Source of the DNA: CAZWUW01 sp964636895
GTDB taxonomy: Bacteria > Bacillota > Thermincolia > Thermincolales > CAZWUW01
Assembly: GCA_964636895.1 (NCBI GenBank)
Contig: CAZWUW010000001.1
Coordinates: forward strand, 62,001 to 126,000
Length of the DNA stretch: 64,000 bases
Direction: 5' to 3'
In this document: positions 1 to 8,543 of the stretch, in pieces
Numbering within the stretch: position 1 is the first letter of the stretch
Layout of the letters: each line of letters begins with the position of its first letter
Program-made: the position numbers and the translations under genes
Notes under the pieces: generated by a model
What the model saw: only the letters and a program-made list of their open reading frames with translations
Database searches by the model: none
What the model was told of the DNA's origin: nothing

Positions 1-1
1 G

Positions 2-298
2 AGCTGTTTAATAGTTTTTTTTCGTGATATTGGCCAGTTGTTAGGGATTATTATGCAAATATGGATGTGGATGACCCCAATAGTGTATGTTAAAGAAATA
101 CTTCCAACATCATTTCAAAAATTGATGGTTTTTAACCCCATTTACCCGTACATAGAAGCTTTACACGATGTAATTGTCTTTGGGAAATTGCCGGAAGCCG
201 AAATCTGGCTATATATGGTGATGATTACATTTGTTTTCCTGATTATTGGAACGTTAACAATAAATAAGCTGCGGAAAGAAATTAGGGATGTATTATGA
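2..298 (+). CDS. wzm: ABC-2 polysaccharide export permease, C-terminal part (Wzm-like)
   Basis: The frame is open from base 2, so the gene starts before the window. The visible 98 residues hold FFRDIGQ, a tryptophan/methionine-rich helix ending TPIVYV, the NPIYPYIEALHD region and a final hydrophobic helix followed by a basic tail. This pattern is the C-terminal end of Wzm-type ABC-2 permeases, which form the membrane channel for lipid-linked polysaccharide. The stop overlaps the ATG of the ATPase gene (ATGA), so the two are translationally coupled and should form one exporter. The N-terminal half cannot be seen. A second complete exporter lies at 32-34 kb. Confidence 0.88.
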   Translation, partial: SCLIVFFRDIGQLLGIIMQIWMWMTPIVYVKEILPTSFQKLMVFNPIYPYIEALHDVIVFGKLPEAEIWLYMVMITFVFLIIGTLTINKLRKEIRDVL

Positions 299-1593
299 GT
301 GAAGCAGTTCTCTGTGTAGAAAATCTAAGCAAAAAATATAAATTGTATAATAAACCATACGACCGTTTAATTGAATGGCTGACTGCCGGGAATTGTCCGA
401 AACATGAAGAGGTTTGGGCATTAAGGGACATTAGTTTTTCTTTGAAAAAAGGTGAAGCTATTGGAATCATTGGTCATAACGGGGCAGGCAAAAGCACTTT
501 GCTTAAGATACTTTCTAAAGCATTGTGGCCAACAGATGGGAAGTTTGAAGTTAAAGGAAATATGGTTTCATTATTAGAGTTAGGAACAGGATTTCATCCA
601 GAGTTAACCGGAAAGGACAATATCTTTAACAGTGGAAGATTACTAGGGTTTTCAAATGAGTTTATAGAAAAAAAATTGCCTGATATCATAGAATTTGCAG
701 AGCTAGGTGAATATATTAATCATCCGGTAAAAACATATTCTTCTGGAATGTATGTGCGACTGGCATTCTCTCTCTTTGCTAATTTAGAACCCGATATTTA
801 CATTGTAGATGAAGCGTTATCCGTAGGGGATATATTTTTTCAACAAAAGTGTTTTCGCTTTTTGCAACAATTAAAAGAGCGGGGAACAGCAATAATAATT
901 GTATCGCATGATATGCAGACTGTTTTGAAGTATTGCGACAGAGTGTTTATATTGCAGGATGGGATGTTTAAGTATCAAGGCAATGCGATTGACATGGTTA
1001 ATTTGTATTATGCGCTCTTCTCAGGTTCTGGGAATAATTGTGTTGGAGTAGATGATGTTTATTTAGCAAATAACAACCAAGAAACATTTAGCCTTAAAGG
1101 CACTAATAATATTTTGAGTGCAAAAGGGGTAAGACGCGGAGATAAAAAAGTAGAAATTATTGGCGCTAGGTTTGTGGATAATGTTGGTGGCGAGATTCAG
1201 ACAACAAAAACAGGCAGTTGGTGTGCTTTAGAGATTTATGCTCATGCTAAGTGTGATATTGATGATTTATCTTTGGGATTCCAGTTCACTGATCGAATGA
1301 ATGCTGTTGTTTTTGGACAAACCTCATACATGATGACCAGAAAAAAAATTGTGGCAAATCAAGACCATTATCTCAAAGCAGTATTTAAAATTAATATGGA
1401 CTTGTTTGAGGGTTTATATACTGTTGCTGTTGCAGCTACAGATTGTCAATTGGAAATAAGCAACAAGATTTACGATTGGATTGAAGGGTGCTTATTGCTT
1501 GAAGTAACAAAACCCGCATGGCGATTATTTCATGGTGTTGCTAATCTACATACAGAGTTTGACTTAACAATAGAAAACCGGAGGGCTAAATGA
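295..1593 (+). CDS. wzt: ABC transporter ATP-binding protein with C-terminal substrate domain (Wzt-like)
   Basis: This 432-residue protein is predicted to power export of undecaprenyl-linked glycan across the membrane with the permease just upstream. Walker A GHNGAGKST lies at about residues 60-68, the signature YSSGM at 148-152, Walker B IYIVDE at 168-173 and the switch histidine in VSHD near 205. The Wzt-family ELGTGFHPELTG segment sits near 95-106. Residues about 245-432 form an extension beyond the ABC fold; in the E. coli O9a family this Wzt domain recognises the terminal modification of the chain. The methyltransferases immediately downstream are candidates for making such a cap. The last codon overlaps the next gene by four bases. 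AGGGATG precedes the ATG. Confidence 0.93.
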   Translation: MSEAVLCVENLSKKYKLYNKPYDRLIEWLTAGNCPKHEEVWALRDISFSLKKGEAIGIIGHNGAGKSTLLKILSKALWPTDGKFEVKGNMVSLLELGTGFHPELTGKDNIFNSGRLLGFSNEFIEKKLPDIIEFAELGEYINHPVKTYSSGMYVRLAFSLFANLEPDIYIVDEALSVGDIFFQQKCFRFLQQLKERGTAIIIVSHDMQTVLKYCDRVFILQDGMFKYQGNAIDMVNLYYALFSGSGNNCVGVDDVYLANNNQETFSLKGTNNILSAKGVRRGDKKVEIIGARFVDNVGGEIQTTKTGSWCALEIYAHAKCDIDDLSLGFQFTDRMNAVVFGQTSYMMTRKKIVANQDHYLKAVFKINMDLFEGLYTVAVAATDCQLEISNKIYDWIEGCLLLEVTKPAWRLFHGVANLHTEFDLTIENRRAK

Positions 1594-2429
1594 CCTCGAA
1601 AATTAAGTCTTCAGAATTAATTAACGCTTATCGTGAAGTAGTAGCAAAATATCCAAATATCCCTCCTATGGCCTTTTGGCGACCGTGGGAAATAGCATAT
1701 ATAAGAAAACATATAAGCTTTGAGCCGGGGTTCACCCTAGATTTAGCGTGTGGAGATGGAAAATTTGCAGATGTTTTATTGAAACCTTTTGATTTACATT
1801 TGATTGGTTGTGATTTTAACCCAAATGTAGTATCCGAGGCGTCCAAAACTGGGATTTATAAGGATGTAATAGTAGGCGACGCAAGGCAATTGCCATTTGA
1901 AACAGACTATTTTTCAAATATCTTCTCTAACTGTGCATTTGAACATTTTGATGATATAGATATTGTATTAAAGGAGATATTTAGGGTTTTACGCCCGGGG
2001 GGGAAGCTAATTTTTACAGCTGTTACGGACAAGTTTATTAAGTGGCAACCATTTATTAAAATAGGCATGTTATTTGGTTTTTTAGAGCATATAAAAGAAA
2101 TTCAGAAAAAACACATTGAGCTTCATAACTTAGTAAATATTTATTCCGCTGATGGCTGGGCTAATTTGTTGCGTAAAAACAATTTTAATATCGAATATGC
2201 TGAAGAATATATTTCATGGTTGCCAACCTATGTTTTTTTAGTATTTGACCAATTATGGCATTATAATCATGGGGAAATGTCATTAGGGGAAAAATATTAC
2301 ATAAATCATGCTGATGACCGTAAATTGCCCTTGTATTTTGACATTTTATTTCATCTGCTGTCTTTTTTGACTGGAAAGGCCAAACGAGGAAGCGGCGTCA
2401 TAGTGGTCGCAAGAAAGGAAGATCATTAG
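1590..2429 (+). CDS. Class I SAM-dependent methyltransferase
   Basis: This 279-residue protein has a Rossmann-type SAM-binding motif I, TLDLACGDGKF, at about residues 49-59, an acidic loop (VGDARQLPFE) and SNCAFEHFDD, followed by LRPGGKLIF, all typical of Methyltransf_11-like enzymes. The substrate is probably a sugar residue of the exported glycan, inferred from its overlap with the Wzt gene and with the next methyltransferase. The start ATG follows CGGAGGG at good spacing. The stop overlaps the GTG start of the next gene. It could act in chain decoration or termination; the sequence alone does not show which hydroxyl is modified. Confidence 0.85.
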   Translation: MTSKIKSSELINAYREVVAKYPNIPPMAFWRPWEIAYIRKHISFEPGFTLDLACGDGKFADVLLKPFDLHLIGCDFNPNVVSEASKTGIYKDVIVGDARQLPFETDYFSNIFSNCAFEHFDDIDIVLKEIFRVLRPGGKLIFTAVTDKFIKWQPFIKIGMLFGFLEHIKEIQKKHIELHNLVNIYSADGWANLLRKNNFNIEYAEEYISWLPTYVFLVFDQLWHYNHGEMSLGEKYYINHADDRKLPLYFDILFHLLSFLTGKAKRGSGVIVVARKEDH

Positions 2430-3731
2430 TGAACGTAGATTATATTAGTATCAAACAATGCTGGTGTGGATCAAGTGCCTTGGTAAAGTTTTCGGATTGG
2501 TATATGAAGTGTAATGAATGTGATACTTTAATTAATAGTCCACGTTTGCCGGATAGAAGTTTTGATGTTGAAAACGATGAAAAAGACATATATGGAAAAA
2601 ATTATTGGTTAGGATATCAATCTGAGCGGTATGGATATTCTGATATAGTTGACAGAATTAGATTAGACTTATCTGAACGCTGTATATATTGGCTTTCAAC
2701 TATACTAAAGTATAAGATGCCACCCGCCAAAACGCTGGAGCTAGGTTGCGGTCATGGTGGGCTTGTAGCCATGATGAAAAATATTGGCTACGACGCTGCT
2801 GGAGCCGAACTAAGTGATTGGGTGGTAGATTATGCAAGAAAGGCCTTTGACATTGAGGTATTTAAGGGAAAAATTGAGGAGCTAGATATTAATACAGGCA
2901 GTCTGGATTGTGTCATTTTAATGGATGTATTGGAACATTTCACTGATCCGGCAAGAACCATGGAATATATTAGTAAAGCACTTAATCAGGACGGTATCGT
3001 TGTAATTCAGACACCCTGTTATGAAGATGTTTCTCTGACTTATGAACAGATGTTAGAAGGAAAACATATTTTTCTTGAACAGATGAAAGCTCAGGAACAT
3101 TTATACTTGTTTACTAATAGCGGCCTACGCAAGCTTCTATCAAATTCTGGATTTAATCACTTCTATTGGGAACGGGCGTTGTTTTCCTACGATATGTTTT
3201 TAGTGGTAGCAAAAAAACCAATTGAGCTCCATTCCCAAAAGGATGTGGAATGTTATCTACAAAAAACTCCTGCCAGAAGATTCATGCTTGCATTAATGGA
3301 TATATATTTTCATGCAAGCGAAGATAAAAGTAGGCTGATCAAGAGTGATATTGACTGTGCTGCACGATTAGAAGCAATAAACCGGCTTAGTAAGCAGTTG
3401 GAGGAGTCGGAGGCAGACAGGGCATCAAGGCTGGAAGCAATAAACCGGCTTAGTAAGCAGTTGGAGGAGTCGGAGGCAGACAGGGCATNNNNNNNNNNNN
3501 NNNNNNNNNNNNNNNNNNNNNNNNNNNNNNNNNNNNNNNNNNNNNNNNNNNNNNNNNNNNNNNNNNNNNNNNNNNNNNNNNNNNNNNNAGGCAGACAGGG
3601 CATCAAGGCTGGAAGCAATAAACCGGCTTAGTAAGCAGTTGGAAGATTTAGAAACAAAATTGATGATATACGAGGTTGATGGTGTATCAACCTTGAAAGG
3701 GAAGCTTATAAAGCTCATAAACAAATTATAA
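2429..3731 (+). CDS. Methyltransferase with tandem-repeat coiled-coil tail (assembly gap inside)
   Basis: The N-terminus carries a CxC...CxxC set (C11, C13, C28, C31) that may bind zinc. The SAM motif LELGCGHGG follows at about 103-111 and MDVLEHF further on. From residue 313 the protein enters a 21-residue repeat, RLEAINRLSKQLEESEADRAS, with three visible copies, two of them on one side of a run of 100 N. Twenty-one residues equals three heptads, so a coiled coil is expected. Taken literally the sequence shifts frame across the gap and stops at 3631. In the repeat frame the protein instead continues after the gap to a natural TAA at 3729-3731. Methyltransferase plus coiled coil beside Wzt recalls WbdD, the chain-terminating ruler of O9a. 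GTG start, TAG/GTG overlap. True length unknown. Confidence 0.82.
3365..3647 (+). repeat. 63-bp in-frame tandem repeat interrupted by gap
   Basis: The GAAGCAATAAACC core recurs at 3371, 3434 and 3612, with an exact 63-base step between the first two. Each unit encodes 21 residues of the coiled-coil tail. The second copy runs into the N gap and a final, diverging copy follows it. The first unit differs slightly at its first codons (CGATTA against AGGCTG). A near-identical repeat is a likely cause of the assembly break, and copy number may vary between strains. Confidence 0.95.
3489..3588. other. Assembly gap, 100 N
   Basis: Exactly 100 undetermined bases, the usual placeholder for a gap of unknown size. 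The flanks belong to the same 63-bp repeat. Continuing the repeat from the left flank to the right flank requires 48 + 63n bases, always a multiple of three, whereas 100 is not. The apparent frameshift in the methyltransferase is therefore most simply an artefact of the placeholder length. Confidence 0.98.
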
Positions 3732-3750
3732 TCATGTTGGGAGGACCTCT

Positions 3751-5301
3751 ATGAGGGTTGCTATAGATGTAGTGCCTATAAGGCCTGGCGGTCAGGTGGG
3801 TGGTGCTAATCATTTGGTTTTTGAAATAATCAAGGGTTTAGCGACCCAATATAAGAGCGACAAATATATCATATTAACTGCAGAATGGAATCATGAATAT
3901 TTTCAAGGTCTAGAGAAATACGGAATTGAACGAGTTTGCATTGCTAATTCCGGTTTGGCAAGCAAAACTGGTTTATTGAACTATTTTATTGAGTGTTTTA
4001 AGAGATTGTTTAATATAATAAAACCAGCCCGAATATTAAAGGAACTTAATATTGATGTGCTTTTTTGTGCAATGAGTGCTACTACATATGCAGAACCGGG
4101 GATTCCTACAATAAGCCTGATTTATGATATACAGCATGAGTATTATCCGCAGTTTTTTAGTCAGCAGGAACTTATGCATCGCAAGAAATTTTACCAGGGG
4201 ATATGTAAAACTGCAGACGCCGTCATATGTATTTCACAATTTTCAAGGGACACATTTGTTAATAAATACAATTTTTTGCCTGAAAAGGCACATGTCATAT
4301 ACATTGGAATTCAAGACAGAATTTCAGTTCCAAATAGTGATGAAATGCAGTTGGTATTAAAGAAATATAATCTTGAACAAAAAGAATATGGTTACTTTCC
4401 TGCAAATTTCTGGCCTCACAAAAACCACCACATGTTATTAACCGCATACTCGGTGTTTATTAGAAAAAATCCGCAATATAATTTACACTTAGTTTTTACG
4501 GGGGCCCTATTAGAAACTAATAAAACGATAAAAGATGCAGTTCAACAAATGGGATTATCAGAAAATGTACATTTTTTAGGATATTTATCTGAAGATGAAT
4601 TAGCTGCTATACTTGCAGGATGTCAATTTGTTATATTTCCAAGCTTATTTGAAGGCTTTGGTATTCCGGTAGCTGAGGCAATGTCTTTTGGAAAGCCGGT
4701 TTTATGTAGTAACGTGACCAGCTTGCCGGAAGTTGGAGGAGAGGCAGCGTTATATTTTGACCCGCGTCGGCCTGAGCAGATTGTTAGTGCTATGGAAAAA
4801 ATCTATGCGGAAGCTTCAATTAGGGAAGAGGTGGTGGCTAAGGGCTATAAACAGATTGAAAAGTTTAATATTAACGATATGATACATGCATACAGGAAAG
4901 TTTTACATGAGTTTGCCATTAAAGGTGGGGGTAACGGTTATAAAGTTCAGGGAATATATGAAGACGGATGGACCGGTCCGGCTGTTACAGTTATTTCAGG
5001 AAAATCTACCGCGGATTGTTTTTTAGAGATAGAAATTTCGTGTATCGGTCCAGTATCAAATGTTAAAATTATAACTAAGTTAAACGATGTACAAACGGCA
5101 AAATATATAATTAAATCTGGTCAAACTTGCCTGATATCGCAGGCTTTTCCTGCGGAGCCTTCTGAAATAGAGTTACATATAAGCCCTACGTTTAATCCTT
5201 CTGATGCCGGAAGTGAAGATAATCGCGTTCTTGGTTTGCACGTGAAAAAAGCTGAAATTCGTAATGCAAAGACAGGTGCATTAGTAGACTGCATATATTA
5301 A
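3751..5301 (+). CDS. GT4 glycosyltransferase with C-terminal extra domain
   Basis: This 516-residue protein is a retaining GT-B enzyme. The acceptor-side half (1-190) is followed by a donor half with FPANFWPHKNHH near 215 and the GT4 hallmark FEGFGIPVAEAMSFGKPV near 300-317, then SLPEVGGEAALYFDP. The nucleotide-sugar donor is not evident, though mannose or rhamnose would fit the precursor genes nearby. Residues about 400-516 are an added beta-rich module with DGWTGP and FNPSDAG...NRVLGLHV. The same module ends the proteins at 9954 and 12773. GGGAGG precedes the ATG. It begins a GT4-GT2-GT4-GT2 series. Confidence 0.9.
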   Translation: MRVAIDVVPIRPGGQVGGANHLVFEIIKGLATQYKSDKYIILTAEWNHEYFQGLEKYGIERVCIANSGLASKTGLLNYFIECFKRLFNIIKPARILKELNIDVLFCAMSATTYAEPGIPTISLIYDIQHEYYPQFFSQQELMHRKKFYQGICKTADAVICISQFSRDTFVNKYNFLPEKAHVIYIGIQDRISVPNSDEMQLVLKKYNLEQKEYGYFPANFWPHKNHHMLLTAYSVFIRKNPQYNLHLVFTGALLETNKTIKDAVQQMGLSENVHFLGYLSEDELAAILAGCQFVIFPSLFEGFGIPVAEAMSFGKPVLCSNVTSLPEVGGEAALYFDPRRPEQIVSAMEKIYAEASIREEVVAKGYKQIEKFNINDMIHAYRKVLHEFAIKGGGNGYKVQGIYEDGWTGPAVTVISGKSTADCFLEIEISCIGPVSNVKIITKLNDVQTAKYIIKSGQTCLISQAFPAEPSEIELHISPTFNPSDAGSEDNRVLGLHVKKAEIRNAKTGALVDCIY

Positions 5302-5323
5302 TACATGTTTTAAGGGGGATACC

Positions 5324-6217
5324 ATGACTTCAGGTGTTAAAACAACAATTATAACGCCTTCTTTTAATCAAGGGAAGTTCATTAAGAGAACTATTGACAG
5401 CGTTTTGAGTCAGGAAATTCCCAATCTTGAGTATCTGATTTTTGATGGCGGAAGTACAGATGAAACTGTTGAAATATTAAAGTCCTACGGCGATAGGATA
5501 ATCTGGACTTCAGCAAAAGATAACGGACAAGCTGATGCGGTTAACAAAGGACTTTTGCAATCAACCGGAGATATTATTGGTTGGCTAAATTCGGATGATA
5601 TATATTATCCGGAAGCTATTAGAAATGTTTTGGATGTTTTTCAAACCAATCTTCAGATTGATGTAATTTACGGCGAAGCTGATCACATAGATGAACATGA
5701 CCGTGTTATGGAACCTTATTATACGGAAGAATGGAATTATGAGAGACTGAAAGAGATTTGTTTTATATGTCAACCAGCAGTTTTTTTTAGAAAATCAGCA
5801 GTTGATAAATATGGCATGTTGGATCCTAAATTACGTTACTGCATGGATTATGAATATTGGCTGAGGATTGGCAAAGACAAATCTTGTTATTTTTTAAAAA
5901 GGAAACTAGCTGGCTCTCGGTTGTATCTGGATAATAAAACCCTAGGCAATCGGAGAGCCGTACATGAAGAAATTGTTTCTATGATGAAAGAACGAATGGA
6001 GCATGTACCTGCTAAGTGGTTATACAATCTTGCGCATGTTCTTGTCGAAGAGTCGGGCTATAATCGGGATACGGCCCAGAATAATCGAGAATTTGTAAAA
6101 AAACTTATTAAAACATGTTGTTGGCTGTTTATAAAGCATTATAATTATATCCCATTGTCAGAATTAAGGAATATGTATGGGTGGCTATCTGACGCAAAAA
6201 GCAGTCCGCGGGGGTGA
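5324..6217 (+). CDS. GT2 family glycosyltransferase
   Basis: This 297-residue inverting GT-A transferase begins TTIITPSFNQGKFIKRTIDSVL, with STDETVEI near residue 45 and the metal/nucleotide-binding LNSDD near 87-91. ICFICQPAVFFRKSA and CMDYEYWLRIG mark the acceptor side and are shared almost word for word with the GT2 encoded at 7367. It lacks membrane segments, so it should act in the cytoplasm on a lipid-linked growing chain. GGGGG lies just before the ATG. Its 3' end is followed after four bases by the next GT4 start. Confidence 0.9.
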   Translation: MTSGVKTTIITPSFNQGKFIKRTIDSVLSQEIPNLEYLIFDGGSTDETVEILKSYGDRIIWTSAKDNGQADAVNKGLLQSTGDIIGWLNSDDIYYPEAIRNVLDVFQTNLQIDVIYGEADHIDEHDRVMEPYYTEEWNYERLKEICFICQPAVFFRKSAVDKYGMLDPKLRYCMDYEYWLRIGKDKSCYFLKRKLAGSRLYLDNKTLGNRRAVHEEIVSMMKERMEHVPAKWLYNLAHVLVEESGYNRDTAQNNREFVKKLIKTCCWLFIKHYNYIPLSELRNMYGWLSDAKSSPRG

Positions 6218-6221
6218 TAAA

Positions 6222-7385
6222 GTGAAAATAGGTTTTGATATCAGCCAAACTGCTGAAAATAAGGCCGGATGTGGTTTTTTTGCAGAACAAATAATTGATC
6301 ATTTATTAGAGATTGACCAATCCAATAAGTATCTACTATATTCGGTGTTTTATAATTATCGTCATCCTAATTTTAAGAACGCATACCGAAGTAAAGCACC
6401 TAATGCAGATAATATATTTCAAAACCATTCTTGGAGAGAAGTTAACAATATATGGAACAACACTGAACCTATAGAGAATTCAATATTAGGATCTCCCGAA
6501 ATAATACACGCAAATAATTTCACCTGTCCCAAAGATGTTAAAGCCAAAAAAGTAGTAACCATATATGATGTTGGGTTCCTTGATTTTCCAGAATTTACAA
6601 CAGAAGAAAATAGATTAGTATGTTTTAATGGTACATTTGAAGCTAGTATCTATGCAGACCACATTGTTACGATTTCCGATTTTTCAAAAAGAGCATTTCT
6701 AAAATATTTTCCCCATTATCCAGAAGACCGTGTTTCGGTTGTATATTTAGGTAGTAGACCAAGTTTGCAGATACAAGCAAATATTAAAAATCGTCAAGAA
6801 GTATTGAATAAATACAGGATTAATGGGGAATTTTGGCTTGGTGTTGGAACTATTGAACCCAGGAAAAATTACAGACTTTTGTTAAAGGCTTATGCCAAAA
6901 TGGTTCATGAAGAAAATGAAAAACGCCACTTAGTTATTGCAGGCGGGGGCGGATGGCTAGAAGATGATATTCAGGAAGAGGTAAAAAGGCTTGGTATTAG
7001 TCATCAAACATTTTTTTTAGGCTATGTTTCTGACGAAGACCTCGCTCCGCTTTACAGTAGCTGTTTTGGCTTTGTGTATCCATCGTGTTATGAGGGTTTT
7101 GGCTTGCCGGTATTAGAAGCAATGAGTTGCGGTGCGCCTGTAATAACCAGCAATGTGACAAGTCTGCCTGAAGTGGCCGGAGATGCCGCATTATATATAG
7201 ATCCAGCTTCAAGTGATAGTCTGTTTATAGCAATGAAAACATTAAATAATGCTGGCTTGCGTGATGAAATGAAACAAAAAAGTTTTCAACAGTCTGCAAA
7301 GTTTTCATGGAAAAAAGCCGCCAAAGAAATGCTGCAAATTTATAATAAAGTTTTGGAGTGCGAAACATGGTTTCGGATGAATTAA
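6222..7385 (+). CDS. GT4 family glycosyltransferase
   Basis: About 387 residues, GT-B fold. Key segments are VVTIYDVGFLDFPE, FWLGVGTIEPRKNY (start of the donor-binding half) and YEGFGLPVLEAMSCGAPV, ending SLPEVAGDAALYIDP. The GTG at 6222 is preferred over an upstream in-frame ATG at 6177. It follows GGGGGTG by about six bases, gives the usual KIGFDISQ beginning and avoids a long overlap with the previous gene. It is similar to the GT4 at 3751 but lacks that protein's C-terminal extra domain. Its stop overlaps the start of the following GT2 gene. Confidence 0.9.
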   Translation: MKIGFDISQTAENKAGCGFFAEQIIDHLLEIDQSNKYLLYSVFYNYRHPNFKNAYRSKAPNADNIFQNHSWREVNNIWNNTEPIENSILGSPEIIHANNFTCPKDVKAKKVVTIYDVGFLDFPEFTTEENRLVCFNGTFEASIYADHIVTISDFSKRAFLKYFPHYPEDRVSVVYLGSRPSLQIQANIKNRQEVLNKYRINGEFWLGVGTIEPRKNYRLLLKAYAKMVHEENEKRHLVIAGGGGWLEDDIQEEVKRLGISHQTFFLGYVSDEDLAPLYSSCFGFVYPSCYEGFGLPVLEAMSCGAPVITSNVTSLPEVAGDAALYIDPASSDSLFIAMKTLNNAGLRDEMKQKSFQQSAKFSWKKAAKEMLQIYNKVLECETWFRMN

Positions 7386-8218
7386 AACAAAAACAGCCTA
7401 CAGTTTCCATTGCGGTTCCCAATTATCAACAGGGGAGATTTTTAAGCTTAGCATTGGACAGCATATTTTACCAAGAGGGCATAAATTTAAAAGTGGCCGT
7501 AATGGATGCAGGTTCTACAGATGAATCTTTAGAGGTGATATCTGAATACCAATCTCAAATTAAATATTGGCGTTCTCATCCTGACGATGGACAAGCTGCA
7601 GCAATAAATGAGGGCATTCATTCCTTGGGGGATGCTGATTATGTTTGCTGGCTTAATGCAGATGATACATTCCTTCCGAATGGACTTAGTAAAATGGTTG
7701 ATTATCTTGAGCAACATCCAGAATGTGTTGCAGTATTTGGAATGGGATACTTTACAGATGCATTTGGTGAAAAAATTGGCGAATATCCAACAGAAAAATT
7801 TGATTGCGAACAGTTTGCTCGCGTTTGCACCATTTGCCAACCTGCAAGCTTAATACGAAAAAGTGCTTGGGAAACTGTTGGGGGTGTTGATGCTAAACTA
7901 CAAATGTGTATGGATTATGACCTTTGGTGGAAGTTATCAGATATTGGACAGTTGGGATATTTACAGCAATTTGTGGCTTGTTCCAGAGATCACGATCAAA
8001 CAAAAACTAGAACGAAGATGCAACAGCATTATACAGAAGCAATACATATAGTTAAAACATACTATGGATTTGTCCCTTATCGTTGGTATTTGAGCAGGGA
8101 AGCGAGTTCAATAATAACCCAACACGGAATGATTTCGATGAGGAATAAGTTCGTTCTTAGAATAAAAGCACTTTATTATTGGATTCAAGATAATTCCGCT
8201 AAAGGAAATGTGGAGTAA
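7367..8218 (+). CDS. GT2 family glycosyltransferase
   Basis: About 283 residues, GT-A fold: VSIAVPNYQQGRFLSLALDS, STDESLEV and the LNADD metal site, then CTICQPASLIRKSAWE and CMDYDLWWKL. It is a paralogue of the enzyme at 5324, so this GT4-GT2 pair looks like a duplication of the pair upstream. The ATG at 7367 is chosen because GGAG at 7355-7358 sits eight bases before it; a GTG at 7358 lies inside that binding site. It overlaps the GT4 gene by 19 bases. The sugar donor is not evident. Confidence 0.88.
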   Translation: MVSDELKQKQPTVSIAVPNYQQGRFLSLALDSIFYQEGINLKVAVMDAGSTDESLEVISEYQSQIKYWRSHPDDGQAAAINEGIHSLGDADYVCWLNADDTFLPNGLSKMVDYLEQHPECVAVFGMGYFTDAFGEKIGEYPTEKFDCEQFARVCTICQPASLIRKSAWETVGGVDAKLQMCMDYDLWWKLSDIGQLGYLQQFVACSRDHDQTKTRTKMQQHYTEAIHIVKTYYGFVPYRWYLSREASSIITQHGMISMRNKFVLRIKALYYWIQDNSAKGNVE

Positions 8219-8337
8219 TTTGAAATTCATTTCTGAAAACAAATACGATTAGAAAGGAGTATAGAGAAAACTTATTAAATTTGTTTGGATCAAATAACGG
8301 TCTGCTTTTCATTAACATAACACGGAGGGAATGCAAA

Positions 8338-8538
8338 ATGACTCGTATTTTTAAAGGGATTCTTTTGTGTGCATTATCATTAGTATTAATTCCACAACCA
8401 GCTTATGCTTATATCGACCCAGGCACTGGAAGTAATATTCTCCAAGTATTATTGGCTTTTATTATAGCTATCCCATTTGTTTTAAAAACATATTGGAAGC
8501 GAATAAAACTATATTTTGTTCGTAATAAGGGGAAATAA
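8338..8538 (+). CDS. Small membrane protein with YIDPGTGS motif
   Basis: This 66-residue protein starts MTRIFKGILLCALSLVLIP, a signal-peptide-like helix ending in QPAYA. The mature part begins YIDPGTGSN, followed by one transmembrane helix and a short basic tail. The YIDPGTGS signature recurs in small proteins of glycan loci, commonly near sulfatase-like membrane enzymes as here. Its function is not established. The ATG at 8338 is preferred over a TTG at 8281 because GGAGGGA precedes it at correct spacing. The next gene starts six bases after its stop. The 119 bases upstream hold no gene. Confidence 0.75.
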   Translation: MTRIFKGILLCALSLVLIPQPAYAYIDPGTGSNILQVLLAFIIAIPFVLKTYWKRIKLYFVRNKGK

Positions 8539-8543
8539 AGATA

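Noticed and set aside
3365..3647. CRISPR-like array
   Set aside because: The repeats are directly contiguous, in frame and coding, with no spacers; no cas genes are present.
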